A stretch of 64,000 nt of DNA from Panonychus citri (GCF_014898815.1 NW_026515519.1:141819-205818); one strand, 5' to 3'; shown: positions 21,868 through 32,794, counted from the stretch's first letter. The notes: generated by a model not told the origin, from the letters alone. Translations and numbers: made by a program.

Positions 21868-24590
21868 GTGAGTTATTGTCAATTTAAATGAATTAGTTGA
21901 TCAGGAGAAAACAACAACAATTAACTTAATTACTTTGACATGTAAATGGTTCATTTTTAAATCAATGGATCGTAAATTGATAAATTCATATAATCAATTA
22001 TATGTGAATTTGATCAACATGAACAAGTCAAGTTACACCTTAATTTGAACAATTACCTTTTAATTTGGTGACTATTTAATCAATCAATACTAATCATAAT
22101 AACAATTTAGCCAACCAAATAGTTAATTTAATAATAGGTTGTGAAGAAAGTTTTTTTTTCTCGTCTTTTAATCATGATTTATGTTTGATATTTTCACAAT
22201 TAATTATCATAATCAATTCTATTCTCGCTGTGATAATAGTTATGTTGATTTCACTTGAATCTTTCATCAACAATTTAGTTGTTTAATTTAATTTACCTTT
22301 GATCAGTTAGCTTTTGATCACGAAGACTAAAAGTACTAATGATAAATATTATGATAACTTTCGAGTCTTTCGTTTTTTTAGAACTTTTTTTTTCTCGAAT
22401 GTTTTTTTTTATTATCATTCGGTTTCCATGGCAACGTTCTGGAAACAATTATTATTCTTAGCATTTGATTCTGACTTTTTCTCTTTAGGATAAATTCTGG
22501 TGAGTCTATTTTAAGGATCCATGTTTGTTGTTTCTCAAATTACATGTTACTTTGATTAATGATTATTTGTTTCTAATCATCAACAATTAACCTTTAATAG
22601 TAATGCAACTGTTGAGAGTCAATGTTCAATGATAACATAATCATTAAGGAAAAAAGTTTTGATGATAAATTAATTTAATTTAATTTAACATAATTGAGGA
22701 TAAAAAGACAAAGTTAAATAAACTTATGTTAATGTTTCAAGTAATCAAATTTAATTGATTGAAACTGTAATTGTTTCCCTGTCAATTTTTCATCATCAAA
22801 ATGATCAGAAACTGATTACACTTTTATATTGATTGTTATTAATGATTAAACTCAATAAATGTATCAAATTTATTTTCCTCATACAATCAGTTCATCAATT
22901 GTAACAATCAAAATCCCTTGATTGTTGAGCTGATTCCTTGTGATGATTTTTGATTCAGTTTCTTGATTCAAAATTGGAATCACTGTTAATGTATTTTGAA
23001 ACTTTTTGTTCATTCTAATGAAAAAAAAAGTCTTAAAGAGAGAGAGAGAGACATAAGGATAACCATGATGATGATTTTCCTCATCATGAAATAACCTTGA
23101 AAGTGAATATTATTATCAGGATATTCCTTCAGGTGTATCAATGGTAAAAGAGAAAATCAAAAAAAAAAAGTTTCAACTTTTTCTTTTCGAAAATTTTTTT
23201 TCCTCTTTACTTATCTTCCTATGATGATAATGATGAAAACTGTCTTGTCGCCTTACATGAGCATGATGATGATGAGAACGATAATGATAATGATGATATT
23301 ATTTTATTATTATTAGATATAAGTTATTAGATTGTGAATTGAACAGGTAAGAGAAAATGGAATGAGAAAAAAGTGAAAACTTTGGAAGAGAAAAAAAAAG
23401 TTCTATCTCAATATTATATTATCTGTTCGAAGAGATTCTGATTGGAACGAATGATATTGTCACAAATTTTTCTTCTTTCTTATTTTTTCTTTTCGAACTT
23501 TTTCCTCTGAATGTTCTTTTTTCTCTTCTTTCGCTTTTCTGTCTAATCTATTTCCTCTTCTCTTTCGCTTCCTTTCTACAAGAATTCTTACACTTGAAAG
23601 ATCATCTCATTTTCTTGAGAACATCTTCTTCTATCATCTTCATCAGAATCATCTTCTTGTTGTCAAATTCAATGTCAATCGAAATTCCAAAAATCTTATT
23701 TTCTCTTCTTCTTTTTTCACCTTCTTCATCCTCCCAGTTTGGAATCATAATATCTCACAACATTATCATGATTCATGTTGAGTTTCTATCCAATGTCTTT
23801 AAACTCATTGATTCACCTTCGAGTTTCTATGAAATGATAATTTCATGTTTTCTCTTTTACATGAAAGTCAATTTTTCTTTCAGAAAAGTTCAATACAAGA
23901 ATAAACCACAGGTAAAATCTATTCGATTCCATGGCGAAATTTGATCATTCGAATGGGAAATTGGGTGATTGAGAACTTTCTTCTTGAGTGGAATTCCTAA
24001 GAATCGGAAACTTTTCATGATAACGAAGAAAACACAAGAAATTCCATGTGATTGATCAACTAATTAACTCATACAATTGATTCTCAGATTCTTTGAATAA
24101 ATAGAAGAAAAAAAATCAGATCACAAGTTGAGTTTATCGTCGTTCAGAATGATTAGAAGGATAAAAAAGTTGTGATCTGAATTCAGAGATTAAGAGTAAT
24201 CATGTCAACCTCTAATTATGATTAACAAGTTGCTCACATATTAACACACTAATTGCTCTTAATTGCTAAGCAACCAAGATTACAATCCTAATCAGCTTCC
24301 CCTTTAATCAGCCAACAATTAAAAATAGATTAATCTAAATCAGTGTGATGAAAATGAGGAGTAACTCACACGATGAACACTTTCATAAGGCTGAACTTTT
24401 CCTCAGAATCTTCGGATGCTCAAATGTTTATGAAGGAGAAAAAAATTTTATGAATATTAAATTTGATTTACCAAAAGAAAATACAAAATTATTTGGATAA
24501 CCATGTTAACTATCAGGTTCATGGGGATTTTAAATGGGAATGAATCATGAAAAGTTCAGGTAACTTTTAGCTTTACCCTGAAAGTTATTA
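21868..24590. other. Neurexin intron 3, left part
   Basis: Host intron DNA before the Polinton insertion. It is AT-rich with short AGAGAG and GATGAT tracts. Open frames such as the one at 23594-23944 are low complexity (Ser/Ile/Phe-rich) and show no domain. No gene seen. Confidence 0.7.
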
Positions 24591-24596
24591 CATATC
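24591..24596. repeat. Left target-site duplication CATATC
   Basis: The 6 bp CATATC immediately before the left terminus of element 2 are repeated exactly at 40377-40382 after the right terminus. Six-base duplication is the Polinton norm. Confidence 0.88.
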
Positions 24597-24810
24597 AGTA
24601 GGGGAAAATGTATATCTCTCACCCATACCCCATCTCCACTCCATTGCCATTTCCACCCCAAGCCATTTCCACCCCAGTCCCAAAAATACCTTTACCATTT
24701 CCACCCCAGTCCCAAAAATACCTTTACCATTTCCACTCCAGTCATTAAAATCTCACTGTCATTTCCACCCCAGTACTGAAAATACCTCTGTCATTTCTAC
24801 TCCAAAAAAA
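24597..24810. repeat. Left terminal inverted repeat with 32-bp subrepeats
   Basis: The terminus reads AGTAGGGGAAAATGTATATC and is mirrored at 40376-40211. Inside it, units starting CATTTCCACCCC recur at 24664, 24696, 24728, 24760 and 24792, exactly 32 bp apart, preceded by a half unit at 24648. The mirror copy has the same start (GTAGGGAAAATGTAT) and the same type of subrepeat. Confidence 0.9.
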
Positions 24811-24829
24811 ATGAAAACACGCAAGCGTA

Positions 24830-24855
24830 GATAGTGTCATAGAAATAACACTATC
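24830..24855. repeat. Small hairpin after left terminal repeat
   Basis: GATAGTGT and ACACTATC are exact complements separated by 10 nt. Another CATTTCTACTCC copy follows directly, so terminal-repeat-like material continues to about 24870. Confidence 0.55.
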
Positions 24856-24932
24856 ATTTCTACTCCACCTCTAATAAAAACTGGTTTTAGTTCAAGTTAA
24901 TACAAATGTCATCTCCAGGACATTTTTAAAAG

Positions 24933-24941
24933 TATAAAAGG
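24933..24941 (+). promoter_or_regulatory. TATA box for dUTPase gene
   Basis: TATAAAAGG lies about 52 bp before the ATG at 24985 of the dUTPase reading, a plausible promoter distance. Confidence 0.5.
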
Positions 24942-24984
24942 TTAAATCTTTCTATTCAATCATTCATTCATTCATTGATGAATA

Positions 24985-25594
24985 ATGCGTTATGTCTGTT
25001 TACATTGGATATCAAAGGTTTCTAAAAACGCTCACGTTCCAACGTGTGGAAAGCTCATTCCGCTGGACTTGACCTCTACAGTGCAGTTGATACAGTAGTA
25101 CCAGCTAAAGGTAAAACCTGATTGAAACTGACATCATAATCGATCTACCTTTCGACCACTTCGCCCATATCTTACCGAGATCTGGATTAGCCTGGAATAA
25201 TTTCATCACTGTTGGTGCTGGTGTGATTGATCCAGATTATAAAGGCTCTCTCAAAGTTCTACTTTTCAATTTTGGTGGAAGTGATCATATTGTATCAAAA
25301 GGTGATCGGATCGCTCAATTGATAATCCAACCACATACTTTCGTACTATTAATCCAACCTGAATTCGATTTACCATCTCAAGACAAAACATACAACAGTG
25401 AAAGTGCTAAAAAGATCGCCAAAATAGAAGAAGCTGATTCTACTCCAAAAGAAATATCCTCACCATCAACTTCAACTAATCAGCTTGTTCAACAAGATAA
25501 AGAATTGGAATCAACTGGTGAAAATAATGATAAAAAGAGTGATATTGGTATTAACGATTCTAATATTACTCACAACTCTATGGAAAGTACTTAA
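24985..25594 (+). pseudogene. dut: dUTPase with long Ser/Thr tail, frameshifted
   Basis: dUTPase hydrolyses dUTP and keeps uracil out of replicating DNA. The ATG at 24985 opens a lead (MRYVCLHWISK). Motif 1 (AHSAGLDLYSA) is in another frame near 25050. Motif 2 (ILPRSGLAW), motif 3 (GAGVIDPDYKGS) and motif 4 (GDRIAQLIIQ) lie in the frame that runs to 25594. Two indels are seen, near 25043 and 25114. The usual glycine-rich motif 5 is not recognisable. Instead there is a 75-residue tail rich in Ser, Thr, Glu and Lys. The gene sits at the left end, next to the TBP-like gene. Confidence 0.82.
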
Positions 25595-25624
25595 CAAAAC
25601 ATTACCCTCATACTTCATCTTATC

Positions 25625-26122
25625 ATGGAAGAGACAACTTCACTAAAATATAAAATCGTCAATATTGTTTCCTTGTGGAAGTTAGATGGACCTGTTGTTA
25701 TAAATATTGATAATTCTGGTAGAAAGAAGAAATTTAACGCTCAAGTCATTCGTAAAAATGGTGGTGTGTTTTTAGTATTTGCGTCTGGAAAAATAACAGC
25801 AACAGGGTTTAAAGATGTTACATTACCTGGTTATCTTTTGCAAGAAATATTTACAAATCGGAATGTAACTTTTATCAAAGTCGTTAATATTACTGCTCAT
25901 AGTTTCCTTCCATACGCATTTAACTCAGTGATCTGATAAAACTTTTCTAGTGTTACTAAATATGAACCCGAAATATACCCTGCTATTTATATGAAAATAG
26001 AAAATGTAACAATTATTTATTATACTACAGGCTCAATTATAATAACTGGGGCCAAAGAAATTCCTCAAATTGATTCTTCTTTGAATGATTTTCATTCGCG
26101 AACTATGTTATTTAAAAGATGA
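25625..26122 (+). pseudogene. TATA-binding-protein-like gene with two internal stops
   Basis: The first frame (25625-25936, 103 aa) has TBP repeat 1: KIVNIVSLWKLDG, then FNAQVIRKNGG and the core VFLVFASGKITATGFKD, followed by the linker and repeat-2 strand 1 (FIKVVNITAHS). TGA-TAA at 25934-25939 interrupts. The same frame then continues with repeat 2: FSSVTKYEPEIYPAIYMKI, then IIYYTTGSIIITGAKEI, to a TGA at 26120-26122. F-x-SGK and TGAK cores and the YEPE motif are the most diagnostic TBP features. One DNA-intercalating Phe of repeat 2 appears as Tyr. Total about 165 codons, the size of the TBP core without an N-terminal extension. It could bind the TATA boxes of the element. Confidence 0.87.
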
Positions 26123-26123
26123 A

Positions 26124-26129
26124 AATAAA
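26124..26129 (+). terminator. Polyadenylation signal of TBP-like gene
   Basis: AATAAA two bases after the TBP-like stop codon. A minus-strand AATAAA at 26166-26161 serves the convergent gene. Confidence 0.5.
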
Positions 26130-26160
26130 ATGAATTAAACTTTTTATCAAATTAATATTC

Positions 26161-26166
26161 TTTATT
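26161..26166 (-). terminator. Polyadenylation signal of acidic membrane gene
   Basis: AATAAA on the minus strand, five bases after the stop codon at 26173-26171. Confidence 0.5.
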
Positions 26167-26170
26167 TAAT

Positions 26171-26867
26171 TTAACGAAGTAATTCTTCTTCCATATCTGG
26201 TTGATTATTATTATTATCTTCATTATCATTATTATTGTTATTATTGTCATCATCATTATGGTCCATAATACGCATGAGATTAGCATCTACGAATCGATCG
26301 AAAGCATCAAAATCGAATCCCAAATTTCCATGGTTATTATCATTATTATTATTATTATTATTATTGACATTTTCCTCTGGATTAGCATTCACATTATCAT
26401 TATTATCATCATCATCACTCACATCTCCAACAGCATAATCAAGATCATTTAGAATGACCCATCGAAGCCTACCCAACAAATTATTAACTGTAGGAATGAT
26501 CCAATGAGCATCACGCAAATTTTGTAAAATTCTCATCATACGAATGTGCTGAATACTCAATGGCAAGGCAGGATCTGTCAAATACCTTTAAAGTAAATAA
26601 TTTAAAGAAAAAAATTAGTTAATTATTGAATAAAAATGATTAAATATGAAAATAATTATATACTTACTCCATACACTCTATTCGATTCTCTTCATCAGTT
26701 AAAAGAACAGTTCGTTCAACCGATTCACCTTTAGCAGATTCACAAGTCTTTGGAAAATTTAAAACCGTTTCTGATGTACCATGATAAAAATGATGGAAAA
26801 GAAAGTAGAGTGAAGTAGCAAGTAAAATTAAGAAAAAGAAAAGAAAAAGAAAAAGGAAGAAAGACAT
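26171..26867 (-). CDS. Spliced membrane-anchored acidic protein
   Basis: Exon 1 is 26867-26668 and exon 2 is 26585-26171, joined across an 82-bp intron with GTAAGT donor and TTTAAAG acceptor. The junction completes a Glu codon and gives 204 residues without a stop. Residues 1-28 are a long hydrophobic anchor (MSFFLFLFLFFFLILLATSL). Residues 30-110 are mixed, with a Leu/Arg/Trp-rich helix (LLGRLRWVILNDLDY). The rest is an Asp/Asn-rich acidic tail ending EEELLR. The ATG at 26865-26867 follows a TATA box at 26942-26936. I do not recognise the family; a type II membrane protein with acidic ectodomain or tail is all the sequence shows. Confidence 0.65.
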
Positions 26868-26935
26868 TTTGTGTTTTGAAGTTAACAAAGAGAGAAGTGA
26901 AGATTGAATGATTTTATTTTGATTGAAGTTGTCAT

Positions 26936-26942
26936 TTATATA
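26936..26942 (-). promoter_or_regulatory. TATA box of acidic membrane gene
   Basis: TATATAA on the minus strand, about 70 bp before the ATG at 26867 and directly outside the left end of the 74-bp tandem array. It is the mirror of the TATA box at 27678 on the other side. Confidence 0.55.
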
Positions 26943-26963
26943 CAAAACAATTAGGTGTTTGAT

Positions 26964-27655
26964 TAACAAGAATGTCTTACGTAATTAATGTTAAAATTAA
27001 ACAAACAAGTTTTAACCAATCACAGTAAAGATTAAAGTAACAAGAATGTCTTACGTAATTAATGTTAATGTTGAACAAACAGGTTTTAACCAATCACAGT
27101 AAAGATTAAAGTAACAAGAATGTCTTACGTAATTAATGTTAAAATTAAACAAACAAGTTTTAACCAATCACAGTAAAGATTAAAGTAACAAGAATGTCTT
27201 ACGTGATTAATGTTAATGTTGAACAAACAGGTTTTAACCAATCACAGTAAAGATTAAAGTAACAAGAATGTCTTACGTAATTAATGTTAAAATTAAACAA
27301 ACAAGTTTTAACCAATCACAGTAAAGATTAAAGTAACAAGAATGTCTTACGTAATTAATGTTAAAATTAAACTAACAAGTTTTAACCAATCACAGTAAAG
27401 ATTAAAGTAACAAGAATGTCTTACGTAATTAATGTTAATATTGAACAAACAAGTTTTAACCAATCACAGTAAAGATTAAAGTAACAAGAATGTATTACGT
27501 AATTAATGTTTATGTTGAACAAACCGGTTTTAACCAATCACAGTAAAGATTAAAGTAACAAGAATGTCTTACGTAATTAATGTTAATGTTGAACAAACAG
27601 ATTTAACCAATCACAGTAAAGATTAAAGTAACAAGAATGTCTTACGTTATTACTG
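26964..27655. repeat. 74-bp tandem array in a divergent promoter
   Basis: Units begin TAACAAGAATGTCTTACGTA at 26964, 27038, 27112, 27186, 27260, 27334, 27408, 27482, 27556 and 27629: eight steps of exactly 74 bp and one of 73, the tenth unit truncated. Nearly every unit holds the palindrome TTACGTAA (one has TTACGTGA, the last TTACGTTA) and each full unit an AACCAATCA box. The first matches the PAR-bZIP/NFIL3-type consensus, the second an NF-Y CCAAT site. The array fills the gap between two outward-facing TATA boxes (26936 minus, 27678 plus), so a shared bidirectional enhancer is likely. Unit variants alternate between AAAATTAAAC and AATGTTGAAC forms. Confidence 0.92.
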
Positions 27656-27677
27656 TTGAAGATCTAATTGATCTTAG

Positions 27678-27686
27678 TATAAAAAG
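27678..27686 (+). promoter_or_regulatory. TATA box of polymerase B gene
   Basis: TATAAAAAG, followed about 30 bp later by a TCATTCTCATTCTCACTC tract that could hold the start site. It lies just outside the right end of the tandem array. Confidence 0.6.
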
Positions 27687-27815
27687 GGTAAACTTTCACT
27701 GTTTTAGTATCATTCTCATTCTCACTCTCTACTTGTCAACATCAAACTTCTTCTCATTATTTCAATCAAATTGACTTTCAATTCTTTGTTTCTACCGGTC
27801 CAAAATATAAGTATA

Positions 27816-30800
27816 ATGGTTTGTTTATTTCATCATAATTATACTATTTTACTGATTTCATTAATTCACATTACTTTAAAATTCAGTTATACATAGATTT
27901 CTTAGCTTTTCCTTTGTGAAAGCTGATCTTATGTATCCTGATGGATATAGTTCTGTTTCTTAATGAATACAAGCAATTAATATTATATTCTAATTTTGTT
28001 TTTATTTTATTATTTTATTATTTTGATTTATATTAGGTTATCATCTGTCCATGTTGTCAACACTCATATGGAAATTTTCAACTATATATCTTACATGATT
28101 GTCTCTGTTTAACTCAACCATGCTCGAGAAATAGCTTATTTTCAATGGGCACTTCACGTAACAGTCTTGTTATAAGTCATGTGAACAATCCTCCGGTTAG
28201 GCGCGAGTCTCCTGAGTATATTGATCTCACAGATGATAACAATGACTTAGTTAACATATCCTCTGACGATGATGATGATGATGTTATGGAGGTGACTAAT
28301 AGTACTCGAAATGAAAACGGCGAAGGATTACTTGATGATGAACTTATTAACGAACTGGAACGTTATATGCCTGACCTTAATGCACTATTTCCTGATGAGC
28401 TTAACTTATCACAGTTAAATAATCCACTTGAACAACAACAACAATATGTTCATTCGATTTCATCATCTGTTGATCCTTACCAGCAACAAGTTATAGATCC
28501 AATCAATCAAGAGCGACGGTTTAATAATGATTTCCAGCAACAACTTTCTGATCTATTTGCGTCAATATCTGATCCAATCAATGAGCAGCTTAATGATCCA
28601 ATCCAACACCAATTTATCGATCCAATTCAACACCAACTTATTGATCCAGCTAATCATCAAGTTGTTGATCCAATCCAACACCAACTAATCGCTCCAATTC
28701 AGCACCAATTTATCGATCCGCTCCAACACCAACTAATCGATCCAATCCAACACCAACTTATCGATCCAGCTAATCAGCAAGTTGTTGATCCAATCCAACA
28801 CCAACTAATCGATCCAACTACTCATCAAGTTGTTAATCCAGTCCAACAGCAAGTTGTTAGTCCAGTAGCACAAAACGACTATACATGTTTGAGATGTAAT
28901 CGTTCATATGCTAGAGAAAGTTTTTTGATAGCTCATATGCAATGGTGTGGACAATCAACCTCTTCAATTGATAGAGTAATGGCTCCAGATACATTTGGAG
29001 TTTTTGTTCTACATGATTCAGCATTCGCTAGACATTATACAGTCTATCGATATGAAGTTGATGAGGATGAATTTGATATATTAACGATAACGGGTAGAAT
29101 TATGGATCAAATGATTGGTTTGTTGAATCATCTCATTCAGCTGTTTGGATGTATTAAATATGGAATTGCAATACGTGGTACTTTCTACAACCCACTTATT
29201 GAAGGGGAAAATTTTCGAAATGCTACTTTCCAATCACCAATTGATCCATGTTATCTCGGCACTGATAAAAACTCAAGCATAATTGATAAACTGAATGATA
29301 TAAGTTAGTATTGATCAATTCACTATGAGAGGCTCTGGTTGGATTTTGGTTGATGTGGCTGTTATCGATATTTTGTTGGAAAGTTTTCACCATATGTTGG
29401 AGGATGTATAACCCACAAGGTTCCAAAGTTTATCGAAACAAAGAGATGTCTGTTATCACTTGAAACTCGTACAGATTGTTTCATGTATTCAGTTTTATCT
29501 GCATTACATACAACGCAGAACCATCCAGAGCGAATATCCAGCTACAGACGTTTTACTCATTTGTATGACTTTTCTGATGTACGAGGTGATGTTGCTGTTG
29601 ATTCTATTACCAAATTTGAAAGGAAAATGACATCAGTATCAACGTTTATTCACTTCTCATTGGTAAAAGAGTTATTGTTCCTCTCAAAATTACTAAACAA
29701 GAAAGAATGAGACATGTCAATTTATTCTTACACAATGGACATTACTTTTACATCAAAAACTTCAATAGATTTGCATCTAAATGTGGGACAAGGAATAGAT
29801 TTTTTTGTTATAGATGTCTCTTTTCTTTTCCTGATCAGAACAAATTGGACAATCATGTAACTAACTGTCTCTTGTTCCATCCACAAACTGTGATATTACC
29901 ATCACTTGAAATGTCCATCCTGAAACGAAAAGACTTCAGAAAAGAGAGTAAATTTCCAGTTACAATCTATGCAGATTTTGAAACTTTAAATGTAAAGTTG
30001 GAAGTTCCTGGGATAATCGCAGATCTGATTCCTTGTAGTTATGGATATGTTGTTGTTGATTGGAATAATCAAATCGTTTATAAAGACTTTGGATTCGGAG
30101 ACAACATTGGTGAGAGATTTGTAAATAGTTTATTTGAAGCTGAAAATTGGATATTTGAGTTCATATATAACAATAAGAAACCACTTGTTATGTCTCAGGC
30201 AGATGAAGAAAATTTTCAATCTTCTAGAGTCTGTCATATATGTCAAGAACCATTAACAGGAAATTCCGTTAGAGATCATGATCATATGACAGGTCTTTAT
30301 CGTGGAGCTGCACATGTTAAATGTAACTTGGAATATAAAATGCCAAATACAATTCCCGTCATTTTCCACAACTTGAAAAATTTTGATGGACATATCATAA
30401 TAAAGGCAATCAATCATAATAACTTACAAAATCGTCTTCCTCAGCTGATACCTCACACTATCGACAAATATATTGATTTACCATTGGTACTTTTCGTTTC
30501 TTGGATAGTTTTGCTTTCCTTCCAGCAAGTCTCGACAAACTTTCAACCACACTTGATACACCAGATAAGGTCAAGTTTTTAACTCAACTGTTTCCAAACG
30601 TTGATGTGACACTGTTGACACAAAAATGTATCTTACCTTATGAATACTTAGATTCATTATCCCGATTTGCTGAAACATCAATACCTGACCGAACTGCTTT
30701 CCATTCAAGTCTAACAGATACTGACATTACCGATGATCAATACAGCTTTGTTCATCAAGTTTGGAATAACTTCTCATGTTGTTCACTTAAAGATCTTCAT

Positions 30801-32372
30801 GATATTTATTTGAAGGTTGATGTGTTGTTATTAGCTGCGGTATTTGAAAGTTTTCGTTCAACTAGTCTTGATAGTTTCAATATTGATCCACTCCATCATT
30901 ATTCTGCTCCTGGATTGACTTGGTCAGCTGCTCTTAAAGTCACACGTATCGAGTTGAAACTTTTCACTGACATTGACATGTTGATGATGATTGAAAAGGG
31001 TATTAGAGGTGGTCTTACAATGGTCACTAATCGACATGTTATTCCTAACAATCCAGCTTGTCCTAACTATCGTTCCGATGATGAGAAAAGTTTTCTACTT
31101 TACTTGGACGTTAACAACCTTTATGGATTTGCTATGTCTGAACGTCTTCCTGTTGATGGTTATGAGTGGGTTGTAGTGGATGATAACACATTATCAGATA
31201 TACTCAACACCTCTGATGATTCTGATATTGGCTTCATATTGGAAATAGACTTGAGTTATCCAGATCGATTACATGATGAACATAATGATTTTCCACTGGC
31301 TCCACACAAAATGCATATTGGATCAGAGTTGTATAGTCCATACCAAAAGAATCTCATTGAAATTCTTTCAGGCGTTGGTTTGACGAATGTAGCTACTTCC
31401 AAATTAGTTACAACTTTTTACACTAAACTTAATTATGTCATACACTATCGTATACTTAAGTTTTACATTGAAAAAGGATTGAAAGTGGACAAAGTACATC
31501 GAGTCCTTAAGTTCAATCAGAGGGCTTGGTTGTATCAATATGTTGATTTTTGTACGCAAAAACGAACTGCTGCTAATACGGATTTCCAAAAAGATTTCTG
31601 GAAGCTCATGGTCAACTCACTATATGGAAAAACTATCGAAGACAAACGGAAGCATATAAATGTGGAATTAGCAGTTACTGATACACACGCTGCTAGAGCT
31701 TTGAGGAAAAATCATGTTCAAAAGTTCTTGATACTTGAAGAGGATAAGATGATTTTCGAAATGAAGAAGTTGAAAGTCAAAATGGATAAACCAATTGCTG
31801 TTGGCTTTACTGTTCTTGAACTCGCTAAGTTAAAAATGTATCAACTTCATTATGATACGTTTAAACATCATTATAATGATAACATAGAGTTGATATATAC
31901 TGACACGGATAGTTTGATTTATCATGTTAAGACTGGCGATCTTACTGAAGATCTGAGAGGATTTTCATCAATCATGGACTTTTCCAATTATCCAATTGAT
32001 CATACACTTTACTCAGCTCAAAATAAGAAAAAAATTGGTTATTTAAAAGATGAATGTCCTGATGATCCAATCATTGAGTTTGTTGGATTGAGACCAAAGC
32101 TCTACGCCCTTAAAACTGTCAATGGGGTCACAAAGAAGGCAAAAGGAGTCCCGAGAGCGATTTTGAAAAACAAAATCAATTTCGAAACATATACGAACTC
32201 TCTCTATGCTGGATTAATCGAGTCAAATGACTTCATAAGGTTGAACTCTCGTGAACATAATATTCAAATGATAAAGCAAAGAAAGATATGTGTTACTCCA
32301 TTTGAAGATAAACGATATCTGATTGATAACACGAAATCATATGCTTATGGACACTTCAGAACATTAAATTAA
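27816..32372 (+). pseudogene. Protein-primed DNA polymerase B with zinc-finger N-terminus
   Basis: This replicates the element from its ends by protein priming. A proposed ATG-only first exon (27816-27818) splices at GTTTGT to 28037. Exon 2 opens with a C-x2-C-x12-H-x3-C finger (ICPCCQHSYG), an acidic region, octapeptide repeats and a second finger of identical spacing (TCLRCNRSYA). Then follow the Polinton N-terminal region, exonuclease motif YADFET near 29970, an endonuclease VII-like knot (CHICQEP, DHDHMTG), HNLKNFDGH, motif A LDVNNLYG, motif B KLMVNSLYGK and motif C YTDTDSL. Frame changes occur near 29308-29400, 29420, 29690 and 30500; the last 623 codons (30501-32372) are open. The coding end overlaps the protease by 9 nt. 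Confidence 0.9.
28497..28866 (+). repeat. 24-bp coding repeats (octapeptides) in polymerase N-terminus
   Basis: About 14 head-to-tail units encode variants of D-P-I-Q-H-Q-L-I, alternating with D-P-A-N-H-Q-V-V. They lie between the two zinc fingers of the polymerase B reading. The unit is 24 bp, in frame, with mostly synonymous or conservative differences, so the protein repeat is probably selected rather than recent slippage. Confidence 0.8.
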
Positions 32373-32792
32373 CTTTTTTATTTTCTTATAAATGATTTTT
32401 TCATTTCCATCATGGTTACATTTTTTGAAAATTTTATAGAAACTTGATAAATTTTTTACATTGAACATAAATAAAATACAAAACCATCCACATGCTACCG
32501 AGTTATTTCCTTGAAACTTGATTGAATTCATGTAAACATATTTTGAGTTTCTTTCCAAGAATGTCAATAGAAATCCTTTCGGACTTCTTCCGAAAGAATC
32601 AAAATAATGACTTATGTTTTTATCATCGATATATATTGCAACCCAGTGACTTCCTGGTTTATTAGACTCATCTAAATTGATAATTATTCCTGCGGGTTTC
32701 GTTATTGTTATAGGTAATCGATCAATCGGATAGACTCCTTTAAACCAACTCAATTTACTACAAATGTTGATTATCTGCTTTGTGGTTAACAT
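32364..32792 (-). CDS. Adenain-like cysteine protease
   Basis: An intact 142-aa maturation protease. The ATG at 32792 is preferred over the TTG at 32798. FKGVYPIDRLP precedes the catalytic His in GSHWVAIYI, the acidic residue is in YFDSFGRSP and the nucleophile Cys in ACGWFCILF. Spacing fits adenovirus protease-like enzymes. Its reading overlaps the stop of the capsid gene upstream and, at its end, 9 nt of polymerase B on the other strand. It is the last gene of the late operon. Confidence 0.88.
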   Translation of the reverse strand: MLTTKQIINICSKLSWFKGVYPIDRLPITITKPAGIIINLDESNKPGSHWVAIYIDDKNISHYFDSFGRSPKGFLLTFLERNSKYVYMNSIKFQGNNSVACGWFCILFMFNVKNLSSFYKIFKKCNHDGNEKIIYKKIKKLI

Positions 32793-32794
32793 GT

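Noticed and set aside
26201..26452. Plus-strand Ile/Ser-rich frames opposite the acidic membrane gene
   Set aside because: They are antisense images of an Asn/Asp codon repeat; the spliced minus-strand gene explains the region.
26964..27655. Possible CRISPR-like or centromeric satellite array
   Set aside because: Units are contiguous with no spacers, only about ten copies, and lie precisely between two promoters of the element.
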